From IMG/VR virus record IMGVR_UViG_3300025000_000005, positions 1 to 64,000 of that record: DNA of 64,000 bases; one strand, 5' to 3'. Below the pieces are notes generated by a model. The model saw only the letters and a list, made by a program, of their open reading frames with translations, was not told where the DNA came from and did not search any database. Below, one piece after another: positions 1 through 9,140 of this stretch. Position numbers and translations under genes: made by a program. The stretch's first letter is position 1. Each line of letters opens with the position of its first letter. This DNA comes from a virus.

Positions 1-79
1 AGTATTCAACAACGCGGTTTTTCAGGTTATAAAATAAAGTTTTCTTTTTATCTTTATTAATTTAAAAGGAGTTAGACCA

Positions 80-1153
80 ATGGCAAACGGAAACGATCAT
101 TCAAAAACACCTTACGAATTGGCGGGGTGGAATAGCGGAAACGCCAATATCTTGGTCCCGAATATATCGCTTTGGGACCCGACCGGCATGTATGAGCCGG
201 TTGTGGAACATCTTCAACTCAACCCGGACCCGAACGGGTGCGATGTTTACCCGGGAGGGAAGAAAAAATCCGGAAATACCGAAGTCACATTCTTGAGGCT
301 TCAGGGATTCGCCCTCGAAAAACTGGCCAACATGGCCAATATCAAGTGGGACCCCATCAACTCGGCGGTGGTAGAGCATACCCGCCAGCAGTATGTCCGG
401 TACCGGGCAGTCGGCTATATGCATAAGATTGATGGCGAACCCCTGGTTCAGGCCGCGTATGGGGAAATGGACACCGATACGCTTCGGGAGGATCTGACCG
501 CTGAATATATAGGAAAGGTCCGATACGACAAGAAGAAGTCCGAAAAGGAAAAGAACGAGTACGTGGACTATTGCGTGAACCGTGATCTTCGGCAAAAACG
601 CAAGTTCATGATTCCTCTGGCCGAGTCGAACGCCAAAAACAGGGTAATCCGGAAATTGCTCAATATCCAGCACGAATACCATCCGGACGATATCAAAAAA
701 CCGTTCGTGGTCGTATGGTTCCGGATGTCTCTCGATTTCAACGATCCGGAGATTAAAAGAATGGTTGTCCAGGCTAAGTTGGCGGCCACCATCGGTCTTT
801 TTGGCAGCCGGATAGGCCTTTCCGCACTTCCGCAATCACAGCAACGGGCACTCCCTCAGACAGTCGAAGAACCGCCGATCGACATCCCCCGGAATATCAC
901 CCCCCAGGAACAACCGGTTCCTCAGACGGACGATGGCGGTTTCACCCCTCCGTCTGACCGGGATCTTTTCTCGGACTATGACCGAGGTACAAAAAACAGC
1001 ATGCTAACGTCGATGCTGAAAATAAAGGGGTATGTGGAATCGGACGTGCTTAGAACTGGAACCATAGAAAGCCTGAAAGACACCCATGTCATGGCTTTTT
1101 ACGACAAGGTTCGATCGCTACCGCAAAAAGAAAAGGAGGTTGCCCATGCTTAA
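80..1153 (+). CDS. Possible recombination (single-strand annealing-like) protein
   Basis: A 357-residue soluble protein with a good Shine-Dalgarno (AAAAGGAG) before the ATG. Residues 1-260 look like one folded domain with a conserved-looking helix carrying AESNAKNRVIRKLL, of the kind seen in phage annealing or ssDNA-binding proteins. A Pro/Gln-rich linker follows (about 265-310), then an acidic C-terminal segment. It overlaps the start of the SbcD-like gene by 8 bp, so it is probably co-translated with the SbcCD pair, which suggests DNA recombination or end processing. No catalytic motif is visible. The recombination role is inferred mostly from neighbours and it could be another replication-associated protein. 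Confidence 0.55.
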   Translation: MANGNDHSKTPYELAGWNSGNANILVPNISLWDPTGMYEPVVEHLQLNPDPNGCDVYPGGKKKSGNTEVTFLRLQGFALEKLANMANIKWDPINSAVVEHTRQQYVRYRAVGYMHKIDGEPLVQAAYGEMDTDTLREDLTAEYIGKVRYDKKKSEKEKNEYVDYCVNRDLRQKRKFMIPLAESNAKNRVIRKLLNIQHEYHPDDIKKPFVVVWFRMSLDFNDPEIKRMVVQAKLAATIGLFGSRIGLSALPQSQQRALPQTVEEPPIDIPRNITPQEQPVPQTDDGGFTPPSDRDLFSDYDRGTKNSMLTSMLKIKGYVESDVLRTGTIESLKDTHVMAFYDKVRSLPQKEKEVAHA

Positions 1154-2360
1154 AATATTGCATTCCGGGGACTGGCATGTGCGCGAAAAGGACCTCGCCG
1201 AGGTCGAAAAGTGCCTCATGTATTTGGTCGAACGCGCCCGGACCGAAAAGCCGGACCTCATCATCATCGCAGGGGACCTATCCGACAGCGAAGAGATCCG
1301 AATGAAAAGCCTTTCGGCCCAACTCCTTTTCCGTGTCGTGACCGAGCTGTCAACCATCGCGCCGGTATCAATCATTACCGGGACCCCGAGTCATGACGGG
1401 GATGCACCGCTTCTTTTCAGCTTTTTGTATCCGAAGCGAGTCCATGTGTCGGCGGGCCCGGAACAAATCTACCTGATGCACCATGGGCTGAGCCTGGTCG
1501 CTGAGCCCGGTGTGCCAATGGCTGTCATTTCCTGCATGCCGGCCGTCACAAAGCAATTTTTCCAGAGTAGCGACAACTCGGTCGATGGCACCGATGCCGA
1601 GATAGGGCAGGCAATGACACAGATTTTTACCGGGTTCGGCGCCATGGCCTCTTTATACGATGCCCCGCACATCCTGGTAGGGCACTGGAATGTGTCCGGC
1701 GCCTACGTGTCGGATACACAGATTCTTACCGGCCGGGAAATCGAGGTATCGAAGGATCAAGTGGCCATGGCCAATGCGGATCTGGTTTGTTTGGGTCATA
1801 TCCACCTCCGCCAGCAGATTGGGATGAATATCTTCTTCTCCGGGTCGATTTTTAGGAAGGATTTTGGGGAGCTTGACGAGAAGGGGCTGTACTTTCACAC
1901 GATTGGCAATGGCCTTCGAACCTCTGAATTCGTCCAGGTACCGACCCGTAAGCTCGTAAAAGTATCAATTGATACCACGAAATGGAATGAATTCGACCCG
2001 AATCGGCTCAAAACGGTCCGGGAGGATATCAAGGACGCTATCGTCCAGTACGTCATCCGGGTTTACACCGACGATGCGACCCAAATCAACCAGTCCGCGC
2101 TTGAGCGTGACCTTGTGGCCGCCGGCGCGATTAAGGTCGATGTCCAGCTTCACAGAATCCCCAGGGAGACGGTCCGGTGTGAAAGAATCCTCCAGCTCGA
2201 AACCCTGCCGGACAAAATCGACATGCTGGCCGAAACCAAGGGGGATACCGTGCCAGATAGCATCCGGGAAAAGGCACTACTACTCGAAACCGAATCGCCA
2301 GAGAGGGTATTGGAAATCGTGTCGGGCGCCGCCATCGCAATCGTTACCGCCGCTGCATAA
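1146..2360 (+). CDS. sbcD: SbcD/Mre11-like (T4 gp47-like) nuclease subunit
   Basis: A 404-residue calcineurin-like metallophosphoesterase. The start is the ATG at 1146, directly behind AGGAGG; an upstream in-frame ATG lacks such a site. Phosphoesterase motifs run in order: GDWH (D9, H11), GDLSD (D44, D47), GTPSHD (H83, D84) in place of the usual GNHD, then GHW and GHIH near residues 197 and 224. These are the metal ligands of Mre11/SbcD exonucleases. The family works with an SbcC/Rad50 ATPase to process DNA ends; phage T4 uses gp46/gp47 for recombination-dependent replication. The partner ATPase follows 27 bp downstream. The missing Asn in the GNHD box is the only oddity. Confidence 0.88.
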   Translation: MLKILHSGDWHVREKDLAEVEKCLMYLVERARTEKPDLIIIAGDLSDSEEIRMKSLSAQLLFRVVTELSTIAPVSIITGTPSHDGDAPLLFSFLYPKRVHVSAGPEQIYLMHHGLSLVAEPGVPMAVISCMPAVTKQFFQSSDNSVDGTDAEIGQAMTQIFTGFGAMASLYDAPHILVGHWNVSGAYVSDTQILTGREIEVSKDQVAMANADLVCLGHIHLRQQIGMNIFFSGSIFRKDFGELDEKGLYFHTIGNGLRTSEFVQVPTRKLVKVSIDTTKWNEFDPNRLKTVREDIKDAIVQYVIRVYTDDATQINQSALERDLVAAGAIKVDVQLHRIPRETVRCERILQLETLPDKIDMLAETKGDTVPDSIREKALLLETESPERVLEIVSGAAIAIVTAAA

Positions 2361-2387
2361 ATAAAAAAAACGAAAGGGGAGTGAATC

Positions 2388-5087
2388 ATGGAAATCGAAT
2401 CGTTAAAACTACGTGGTGCCATCGGCATTATGAGAGGCATGGGGCTTGAGGAGGTATCTCTCGACTTTTCCGGATTGTCCGGCCTGGTCGCCTTCTCCGG
2501 GCCATGCGGGCGGGGAAAAACGACAATACTTGAAAACATGCAGCCATACCGGACACTGGTCAGCCGGAAACAGAAGCTCCAGGATCATTTTTACCTGCGA
2601 GACTCCTTTAGGGAATTGTCCTTCCGAATGGCCGGAGACCATTACCGGTCATTGATCCGGATCGATGCGAAGTCCGGCCGAAGCGAGGGGTTCTTGTATC
2701 GGAATCACGCTACCGAGTCGATGGTGAATGGCAAGCTTGGGGAATACGACAAGGCCGTTACCGACCTATTCGGTACCGATGAACTGTTTTTCAACTCGGT
2801 CTTTTGCGCTCAGAACTCGGCAAAGTTATCCGATATGAAAACCAGTGCGTTAAAATCGCTCATGAGTGAATTCCTTCGGCTCGATCGGTATATCAGGGAT
2901 GAAAAGACGTCATCACAGTGCGAGTCGATTATCAATGGTCGAATCATGAGGCTCGATCAGGATATCGAGATCGCCGGTAAAACGATTTCAGCAATCCTGG
3001 TCACTCCGGAAACCGTTGCGGCGATGGAGTCGGGTATCCATACCGACGAAGCGGAAATCGTTGCAACCCGCGATAGCATCACAGTTACAGAAAGATGTAT
3101 CGCCGATCAGGAGCAAAAAGCCATCGGCCGGGAGCGAATCATTAAGGAAATTGAAAGAATCCATGCCGACATCAAAACGGCCGAGGATGAGATTGAGGGA
3201 TACCGATCTCAGATGGATATCGAGACCCTGGCGGCCATTGCCAATGCGAAACAGGGTATTGAGTCGGACATGGCGGCCATACGCGCCGATATCGGGAAAT
3301 ATACGACTGAAAAGGAATCCGAACTGGCGACTATCCGCGTAAGTGCCCAGGCGGCGCTGGCGGCCATAAAAGAGGTTTCCGCCCTCCTTCTTCAAGAGGA
3401 GGAAATAAAGAAAGCTGTAAATGAAGAAAAAAAGGTCATAGAAGAGCGGGACAAAATGACCATGGCCATGGCCGAGAAGACCCAAAAGCGGTCCGTGCTC
3501 GTTGATCAGCGGACCGAAAAGCAGAGTCGGATAGAAGCGCACCGGCTTGAATGGGAAAAGGCCAAGGCCAAACATGACGATATCGTCCGAAATGGCAACG
3601 AGCTGGTTAAAAAATGCGTCAGGGACCTGGACCAACTGCAAAAGGACCTTTCGGCGGCCGATTCGGATACTCGGTTAGGGAAACTTCAGACCGAGAGAAG
3701 CTTTTCGGTACAGCAAACGGTAGCGCTTGAAAAAAGAAGCCCGAATTGCACAGATGATTCGTGCCTATTTATCCGGAATGCCGTCCTCGCAAAAGGGGAT
3801 ATTTCCCGACTTGATATCGAAATAGCCCAAAGAAAAAAAGAGCTGGCAGAGGTCCGGGCGGAAATCGTGACGAGGATCACCACCCGTGAGCAGGAAAAGC
3901 TTGAATTTGAAGATGATGTCAAGCGATACAATACGCTCAAAGCAGATGCCTGCGCTGAAAATATTTCAAAAGTCAGGGAATTATCGAAGGCCTTTGACAC
4001 TATCCAGGCCGAAATAACAGGTGTCATATCCGAAATAGCAAATATCAACAAACGCCTCTCCCAAATCCCGGCCGAACTGGCAACCCTCCATGCCCTATCA
4101 CAACGCGCCTATGAAATCCGTGGCGCCAAGGAAAAGTTGTCCACCTACACGGCCGAGAAAGCCGATCTCGTTGAAAAGGGCATGACGATTTCGGCCCGGT
4201 GGGATTCCATGATTAGCGGAAAGCAGGCCATTTTAAGCCAAAAAATGGAGCAACTCCTGTCCATCGAAACGGATCTCGCCGTCTTGCAGGATATCAAGGA
4301 CCGCTGGAACCGGATGATTGCCGGCAAAGAAGAGCAGGTATCTACGCTCCGGCGCCAGGGCATGGAGTTGTCGTTGAGTATCGAAACAAACCCGACAGAC
4401 GAAATTGACCGGCTGGTTGCCGAGGTCGCCACACTAAAGAATAACCTGAGAGTCATTGAATCCGGTATCGCGGAAAAGAAAGCGGCCCACATCAAGGCCC
4501 GCGAAGATCTGGCAACCAAGGCACGAATGCAGGCTGAATTGAACGCCAAACAGGCCGAGCGTAACGCAATGGCGAGGGAAGCGTCCGAGTGGGCCTACAT
4601 CAAAAACGCATGCGGGAAAGATGGTCTCAGAGCGCTTGAAATCGATTCAGTGGCACCGGCAATCGCTTCCTATGCGAACAACCTGCTTCATTCAGCTTTC
4701 GGCACCCAGGAGAGCTTAGAAATCCAAACCCAGGACGAAACTGGGAAGGAAGTGCTCGATATCATCGTGCATACCGCGGACGGGAATCGGGTCCCCATCG
4801 AAATGTTCTCCGGTGGGCAAAAGGTATGGTTGTTGAAGGCTGCCCGGTTGGCCCTGACGATGATCAGTAAGGAAAGATCCGGCAGGGCGATTCTGACGTG
4901 CCTTGCCGATGAAGAGGATGGCAGTTTAGACGCCGAAAGCGCCAAGATGTTCATTTCCTTGTATCGGACCTTCGCTCAGCAGGGCGGATTCAACACGAAT
5001 TTTTTTATCTCACATAAACCAGAATGTGTTGCCATGGCCGATTCGCAAGTGGTTTTCAACAGTAACGGCATAACGATTCGGAATTGA
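2388..5087 (+). CDS. sbcC: SbcC/Rad50-like (T4 gp46-like) ATPase subunit
   Basis: An 899-residue SMC-type ATPase preceded by a GGGGAG ribosome site. The N-terminal Walker A is GPCGRGKT (about residues 36-43). A long Glu/Lys/Ala-rich coiled coil spans roughly residues 170-720 and is broken near the middle by a two-cysteine hook, C454 and C459, spaced CX4C instead of the usual CXXC. The C-terminal lobe has the signature FSGGQKVWLLKAARLAL and a Walker B ending LADEEDGSLD, followed by an ISHK D-loop/H-motif region. It would pair with the SbcD-like nuclease in front of it for end resection during phage replication. Confidence 0.9.
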   Translation: MEIESLKLRGAIGIMRGMGLEEVSLDFSGLSGLVAFSGPCGRGKTTILENMQPYRTLVSRKQKLQDHFYLRDSFRELSFRMAGDHYRSLIRIDAKSGRSEGFLYRNHATESMVNGKLGEYDKAVTDLFGTDELFFNSVFCAQNSAKLSDMKTSALKSLMSEFLRLDRYIRDEKTSSQCESIINGRIMRLDQDIEIAGKTISAILVTPETVAAMESGIHTDEAEIVATRDSITVTERCIADQEQKAIGRERIIKEIERIHADIKTAEDEIEGYRSQMDIETLAAIANAKQGIESDMAAIRADIGKYTTEKESELATIRVSAQAALAAIKEVSALLLQEEEIKKAVNEEKKVIEERDKMTMAMAEKTQKRSVLVDQRTEKQSRIEAHRLEWEKAKAKHDDIVRNGNELVKKCVRDLDQLQKDLSAADSDTRLGKLQTERSFSVQQTVALEKRSPNCTDDSCLFIRNAVLAKGDISRLDIEIAQRKKELAEVRAEIVTRITTREQEKLEFEDDVKRYNTLKADACAENISKVRELSKAFDTIQAEITGVISEIANINKRLSQIPAELATLHALSQRAYEIRGAKEKLSTYTAEKADLVEKGMTISARWDSMISGKQAILSQKMEQLLSIETDLAVLQDIKDRWNRMIAGKEEQVSTLRRQGMELSLSIETNPTDEIDRLVAEVATLKNNLRVIESGIAEKKAAHIKAREDLATKARMQAELNAKQAERNAMAREASEWAYIKNACGKDGLRALEIDSVAPAIASYANNLLHSAFGTQESLEIQTQDETGKEVLDIIVHTADGNRVPIEMFSGGQKVWLLKAARLALTMISKERSGRAILTCLADEEDGSLDAESAKMFISLYRTFAQQGGFNTNFFISHKPECVAMADSQVVFNSNGITIRN

Positions 5088-5144
5088 TATCGCGGCGTGG
5101 CGCATAGCTCCACCGGTATACGTGCGGTCGCCGGGAATAAAGTA

Positions 5145-5234
5145 ACCCATCCCTGCGCCGCGCCTCGATCCATGTCCATCGGGATGGGTGAATGATCGTC
5201 AATGCTCCCCGGCACGTCTGCAAACGTGCCGGGG
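5145..5234 (+). other. Two strong inverted repeats in an intergenic region
   Basis: The 168-bp gap after sbcC holds two perfect inverted repeats. One has 9-bp arms (ACCCATCCC at 5145-5153 and GGGATGGGT at 5181-5189). The other has 11-bp arms (5207-5217 and 5224-5234) around the 6-base loop CTGCAA. Neither is followed by a T-run on either strand, so a standard terminator is not supported. They could fold as a leader structure for the following gene or belong to a small RNA. No reading frame is convincing here. Confidence 0.5.
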
Positions 5235-5255
5235 GGAAACCAAAAGGGGGTTCAA

Positions 5256-5603
5256 ATGTATAAAATCGTTTCGGATGTATTTGCTGAGACTTTATCAAAA
5301 GAGGTGAATGAGGAAATTGACAAAGGCTTTTTTCCGATAGGTGGCGTTTGCTGCGACGGAAATGGAAGCGATTGCCGCACTTTATACCAGGCAATGATAT
5401 CCAAACAGGAGAAACAGCAGGATGAAACGGAATATCAAGACCATGAATTTTGCGAATCAATCCGTTGCGCCTCGTTTAAAAACGAAAAATGCAACTGGTT
5501 CGAGCCCTTCCTTGATGACTGTGGTTGCCACAAATCAGCAAAAAGGTTCCATAAATGGTTGAACGAAAACGGGTTCAAGATCGTAAGAAAGGTTAAAAAA
5601 TGA
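5256..5603 (+). CDS. Small protein with DUF1737-like N-terminus
   Basis: A 115-residue protein. The ATG at 5256 follows AAGGGGG; a longer upstream reading lacks a site and runs through a hairpin. The first 35 residues (MYKIVSD..., then VNEEIDKGFFPIGGV) resemble the DUF1737 fold, a small alpha/beta domain common in phages. The rest is rich in cysteine (CESIRC, CGCH) and may bind metal. It overlaps the next gene by 3 bases (ATGA). Function unknown. Confidence 0.7.
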   Translation: MYKIVSDVFAETLSKEVNEEIDKGFFPIGGVCCDGNGSDCRTLYQAMISKQEKQQDETEYQDHEFCESIRCASFKNEKCNWFEPFLDDCGCHKSAKRFHKWLNENGFKIVRKVKK

Positions 5604-5821
5604 AAGCACCAAAAGAAAAAAAGCGGCAAACCGCAACATGGTTCATCTACCTCGATACGGAATGCCCGAAATGCCGTTGCGACGTGGACCTTTTAGAAGC
5701 GCCAGGATTTTGGGACAACGCGAAATTTCAGGTAGGTGAAAACGGTACGAAAGGCACCCGTGGCGTCTCTGTCGTATGCCCTGCTTGTGGCCATGGGTTT
5801 GATGTTGATTTTATTTGTTAA
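5600..5821 (+). CDS. Small zinc-ribbon-like protein
   Basis: A 73-residue protein whose ATG overlaps the stop of the previous gene (ATGA), so translation is probably coupled. It has two CXXC pairs, CPKC near residues 22-25 and CPAC near 60-63, arranged as a zinc ribbon. Small zinc ribbons in phage early regions often contact nucleic acid or host polymerase, but nothing more specific is visible. Confidence 0.65.
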   Translation: MKAPKEKKRQTATWFIYLDTECPKCRCDVDLLEAPGFWDNAKFQVGENGTKGTRGVSVVCPACGHGFDVDFIC

Positions 5822-5831
5822 AGGAGGATTC

Positions 5832-6287
5832 GTGAACAACTTCGAAGCAAGGATTATTTCGGATGGCAATGGCGTTTGTCTGTTTATGGAAAGGAGTGGG
5901 CAACTATACCGGACGCTATCTTTCGAAAAACCAGAGGTGGAAATACCGGCCATCATGGCGGCGTTACAAGAACATTGCCCAAACGAACAGAGAATTTTAA
6001 CCTGCGTTTACTGCGGAATGCATTACCCACCGGGCACCCCGTCTCACGGCGCCCAGGTGCTCACGGATCATATTCGGGTTTGCGAGAAGCACCCGATGCG
6101 GAAATTGGAGGAAGATCGCCAAAAGCTTATCATGGCATTGGCCGGGTTGGTCGGATCAATCGATTCCGAGGAGTTGAAAGCGATGCGTACCGCTACCGAA
6201 ATTGTTCCCTTACCTGCTGACGATAGGTCGGCCGCCCTGAACGCAATCGATACACTAATCGATCTTTTACCGACAATCCAACAATAA
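5832..6287 (+). CDS. Hypothetical protein with a C2HC-type finger
   Basis: A 151-residue protein starting at GTG 5832, which sits 5 bases behind AAAGGAGG. Extending upstream would run back through the zinc-ribbon gene and add a spurious hydrophobic stretch. A CVYC...H...C...H pattern near residues 57-90 looks like a single zinc finger. The C-terminal half is helical and acidic. It lies in the tight early operon. Function not recognised. Confidence 0.7.
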   Translation: MNNFEARIISDGNGVCLFMERSGQLYRTLSFEKPEVEIPAIMAALQEHCPNEQRILTCVYCGMHYPPGTPSHGAQVLTDHIRVCEKHPMRKLEEDRQKLIMALAGLVGSIDSEELKAMRTATEIVPLPADDRSAALNAIDTLIDLLPTIQQ

Positions 6288-6304
6288 TAAGGAGACCACT
6301 GTAA

Positions 6305-7111
6305 ATGCTCTATCCACACTCAATCGATGCCCGTGACCTACCCGACCTATGGTTCCAGGCAGTTCATGACATCCTTGACCACGGTCGCCGGTTCACCGTT
6401 GACCGAGGATCCTACGCCGGACAAACCCGACTTGAATACGATTTCTTTACCGGGCACATCAGCTTCCCCGGCACTCTGCCCCTGCTTCCGGACATCCCGC
6501 CAGCATGCGGACTACCGAACCCGGTTGAGCACGATTATATTTATGGCGGCCCGGGGTACGAAAGATCCTATCTCGAATACCTCATGACGGACCGCAAGGC
6601 GAAGGGTGAATCCTACACTTACGGCGAACGGCTGACAGCGGCGCCGTTTGATGCGATCATTGCCCGGTATCCTGCACTTGACGGCCGTGCCGACATTTAC
6701 ATCCAGGACGATGATATTTGGCACAACCCGAAAATAGTCCATTGGAGGGCAGGAAACCCGTTCATCAATCAGATAGAGCTTGCCATTCACACGTACCGGG
6801 AACACGGGCACCGGAACAATCAGATGGTGCTCCAGGTCGCACAGCCAACAGACATGACGCTCAAGGACCCGCCCTGCCTGAGATCGATTGATACCCGGAT
6901 TCAGGACGATGCGCTTCATTTCATCGTCTATTTCCGGTCATGGGACCTTTGGGGGGGGCTTCCTGCGAATCTGGCCGGGATTCAGATTCTCAAGGAATAC
7001 ATGGCGTCCGAAATCGGCGTTGCTGACGGGGAAATGATCGTTGAAAGCAAGGGGCTGCACCTGTATGGGTATGCTGAGGATTTGGCTCGGATTCGGTGCA
7101 TGATGGGTTGA
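6305..7111 (+). CDS. Thymidylate synthase homologue (archaeal/methanogen-type)
   Basis: A 268-residue protein. The C-terminal half carries thymidylate synthase hallmarks: a Cys in DPPCLR as candidate nucleophile, RSWDLWGGLPANLAG matching the R-S-x-D...G-x-P-x-N nucleotide and folate region, and LHLYGYAEDL resembling the DLHIY strand. The N-terminal half is unlike bacterial ThyA and fits the shorter archaeal-type enzymes. It probably makes dTMP or modifies a pyrimidine nucleotide; a dCMP/dUMP hydroxymethylase cannot be excluded. It fits the dUTPase encoded at 26.1 kb. The codons for the WGG motif contain a run of eight G. Confidence 0.7.
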   Translation: MLYPHSIDARDLPDLWFQAVHDILDHGRRFTVDRGSYAGQTRLEYDFFTGHISFPGTLPLLPDIPPACGLPNPVEHDYIYGGPGYERSYLEYLMTDRKAKGESYTYGERLTAAPFDAIIARYPALDGRADIYIQDDDIWHNPKIVHWRAGNPFINQIELAIHTYREHGHRNNQMVLQVAQPTDMTLKDPPCLRSIDTRIQDDALHFIVYFRSWDLWGGLPANLAGIQILKEYMASEIGVADGEMIVESKGLHLYGYAEDLARIRCMMG

Positions 7112-7138
7112 ATTTATACCGGATTGAATGAGGTCTCT

Positions 7139-7540
7139 ATGGATAAAACAAACCATAAAAAAGTTTATGGTGCTGGTTATTATGCAGGGGTAAAAGACGC
7201 CAGCAATAATTCGAAAAAGATCTGCGGTTCAAACAGGGGATACAGAAACGCTACAAATGCGATGTTGTGTTGGAAGCCACATAGTTCAGAAGTAAAGGTG
7301 ATTCCATGGCCTGATCGCGACGGAAAAAGCGACAAGTATCCTATGTCAGGGCTTGCGGCGTATTCTCACATAAGGCAAATGGATTTTGAGCAAAGGAAGA
7401 CGATTATTTTTATAGAAGCAATGCATTTGATCGTCAGGGACTGGTGCGACCCCGCTTCGGTCCATTTGGCATTACTCGAACTCGAAGAATATAGGGATGG
7501 TTGTTCATCCGACATGCCATGGATGAACAATTGGATATAA
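7139..7540 (+). CDS. Hypothetical protein
   Basis: A 133-residue protein, probably starting at ATG 7139 behind GAGG; an alternative start lies at 7124. The N-terminus is basic (MDKTNHKKVYGAGYYAG), and the C-terminal half is helical with an acidic stretch LALLELEEYRDG. No motif is recognised. It follows the thymidylate synthase homologue by 27 bases. Confidence 0.55.
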   Translation: MDKTNHKKVYGAGYYAGVKDASNNSKKICGSNRGYRNATNAMLCWKPHSSEVKVIPWPDRDGKSDKYPMSGLAAYSHIRQMDFEQRKTIIFIEAMHLIVRDWCDPASVHLALLELEEYRDGCSSDMPWMNNWI

Positions 7541-7713
7541 TCGGCCACGTTCCGCGCCCACCGGAACCCGAAACCCCCTGATAACAAATGCGTCCGACGG
7601 TGCGAGCCTAAGAGCGGAATAACGCAAGGCAACAGAATGGGACGGCAGGTTGGTCAAATGGGCGCATAACCGATTTTAAAAGCGGTCCACAGAAAAAAAA
7701 GGATGGAGAAACC
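7541..7713. other. Intergenic region without a convincing gene
   Basis: A 173-bp gap. It contains a short inverted repeat (GTTCCG...CGGAAC) and an AAAAAAAAGGATGGAG ribosome-site region for the next gene. A stretch around 7665-7690 mimics an anticodon arm but no acceptor or T-arm pairs with it, so I do not call a tRNA. Confidence 0.4.
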
Positions 7714-7977
7714 ATGAAACAACCAGGAATGAGAGCAGGCGCAATACTGAGCGCTGATGCAGCCACGGTCCAGCTTTTGGGCTATGGCACATACGACGGC
7801 GATTTAGAGCACCCAGAAATGGGTATCCCAAACCCACACATCACGCTGGACGATGGGAGCGTAGTGTGGGGTTGCGAGTGCTGGTGGGGTCCCGAAGAAA
7901 AAATAAAGGCTATCATCGGAAACCGAAAGGTTGAAATCGTCACAATGGCGGATTCACGATCCTCGAACCCGTCATAA
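7714..7977 (+). CDS. Hypothetical protein
   Basis: An 87-residue protein behind AAGGATGGAG. The sequence is Gly/Asp/Trp-rich in the middle (GMGIPNP..., VWGCECWWGPEE), which suggests a small beta-rich fold. It ends 6 bp inside the convergent ImmA-like gene. No family is recognised. Confidence 0.6.
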   Translation: MKQPGMRAGAILSADAATVQLLGYGTYDGDLEHPEMGIPNPHITLDDGSVVWGCECWWGPEEKIKAIIGNRKVEIVTMADSRSSNPS

Positions 7978-8562
7978 GCCAGCAAGCCCAAGCGTTGCGC
8001 TCCGTCGATACTCGCTCATCCGGACCGTGGAGTGCAACGCAAACCGCCTTAACGTCTCCACCTGGACCTCATGCGATGTGCCATACCCGTGGGCAAGGCC
8101 AACGAACATCCTGGTCGTGTCGAATGTCAATGTTTCCTCGCTCATAATTTCATAATGAAACAGCACACGGGACGGCACCCAGAACAACAGTGCCATCATT
8201 TGGGCCTCACAATCGCACTTGACGATCGACGTCGATGTATAATTTTGCCGAATCGACATTAAATCGGTATGCCCGAGCATGATATGGGAGAACTCGTGAG
8301 CAACGACAAGATCTAAAATAGGCCTATTCAGTGCTGGATTGTAAACGATCACGTACTTACTGCCGACCTTGAAACTGCATCCATACGGCTCATTGGCATT
8401 CGGAATAATGGAGATCCGCCTGTCCTTATGATTTGCTACGTACGCCTCAAATTCGGCAAGGCGCCACGCCCGGGAATTAAACCCATCGATTCTTGATTCG
8501 AAATCACTCACAAGACCAGGAAGGCGTCCGGATACTGACGTCAGTTCGTTGACCGATACCAT
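7972..8562 (-). CDS. immA: ImmA/IrrE-type metallopeptidase
   Basis: A 196-residue protein with the zinc-peptidase motif HEFSH in VVAHEFSHIMLGHTD (about residues 88-102) and a downstream acidic helix. ImmA proteins cleave a partner repressor after DNA damage and so trigger induction of the element, as in ICEBs1. The partner here is the HTH gene immediately upstream, whose stop overlaps this start by 22 bp. This arrangement supports control of the lysogenic (plasmid) state by proteolysis rather than by RecA-driven self-cleavage. Confidence 0.8.
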   Translation of the reverse strand: MVSVNELTSVSGRLPGLVSDFESRIDGFNSRAWRLAEFEAYVANHKDRRISIIPNANEPYGCSFKVGSKYVIVYNPALNRPILDLVVAHEFSHIMLGHTDLMSIRQNYTSTSIVKCDCEAQMMALLFWVPSRVLFHYEIMSEETLTFDTTRMFVGLAHGYGTSHEVQVETLRRFALHSTVRMSEYRRSATLGLAGL

Positions 8563-9140
8563 TGCCTTTTTACCCTCTCTTCAGCATCGGAAATATCCGA
8601 TTCAAGCTGCGTTTTGATGGCGGCAAAATGCTCACATGCCTGTTCATAGAGACCTGTTAGTGATATTTCTCCAGCATAATATTTTCGGATAAAGGGCGGG
8701 AGGCTGTCCGCCGACATTTTTAAAATCTCATCACCTGCATGCATCAGCATGCCGGACATACCGTATTTCTCGGAAACGATTCTGATAACCTCGACGGCTA
8801 TTTTCTTCTTATCGTGTAGACGCAACAGGGAAAGATACCCCGGGAACGGCTCGGAGCCTTTCTTTTTGCCGATATCCCGGCCCATTGCCACCATCTCTTC
8901 GATCGAGTACCCGAAAAAATCAGCGATAGCCTCCTGGAGGGGCGGCGACATGGCTTTCTTAAAACTCTTTTTGGCGGCTGAAAGCCACTGAGGGGTTTTC
9001 CCGGTTGCTTTTGCCACCTTGGTCATGGTGCCATGGCCGCTGTCGTTAACCAGACGAACGAATGCCTTCATAAAATTTCGATAATTCTTGCTGTCCTTTG
9101 AACTGCGACTGAGCGATATTTTTGGCGTTTCACCGTTCAT
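8541..9140 (-). CDS. HTH repressor of the lysogeny switch
   Basis: A 199-residue protein. An N-terminal helix-turn-helix of the XRE/lambda type is visible at about residues 38-65 (MTKVAKATGKTPQWLSAAKK). The rest is helical with no Ser/Lys LexA-type peptidase domain, so it should depend on the ImmA-like protease for removal. It is divergent from the Cro-like gene at 9319, with the shared control region between them. Confidence 0.72.
   Translation of the reverse strand: MNGETPKISLSRSSKDSKNYRNFMKAFVRLVNDSGHGTMTKVAKATGKTPQWLSAAKKSFKKAMSPPLQEAIADFFGYSIEEMVAMGRDIGKKKGSEPFPGYLSLLRLHDKKKIAVEVIRIVSEKYGMSGMLMHAGDEILKMSADSLPPFIRKYYAGEISLTGLYEQACEHFAAIKTQLESDISDAEERVKRQWYRSTN

Noticed and set aside
7655-7700. 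Possible tRNA-like anticodon arm
   Set aside because: No acceptor stem or T-arm could be paired with it.
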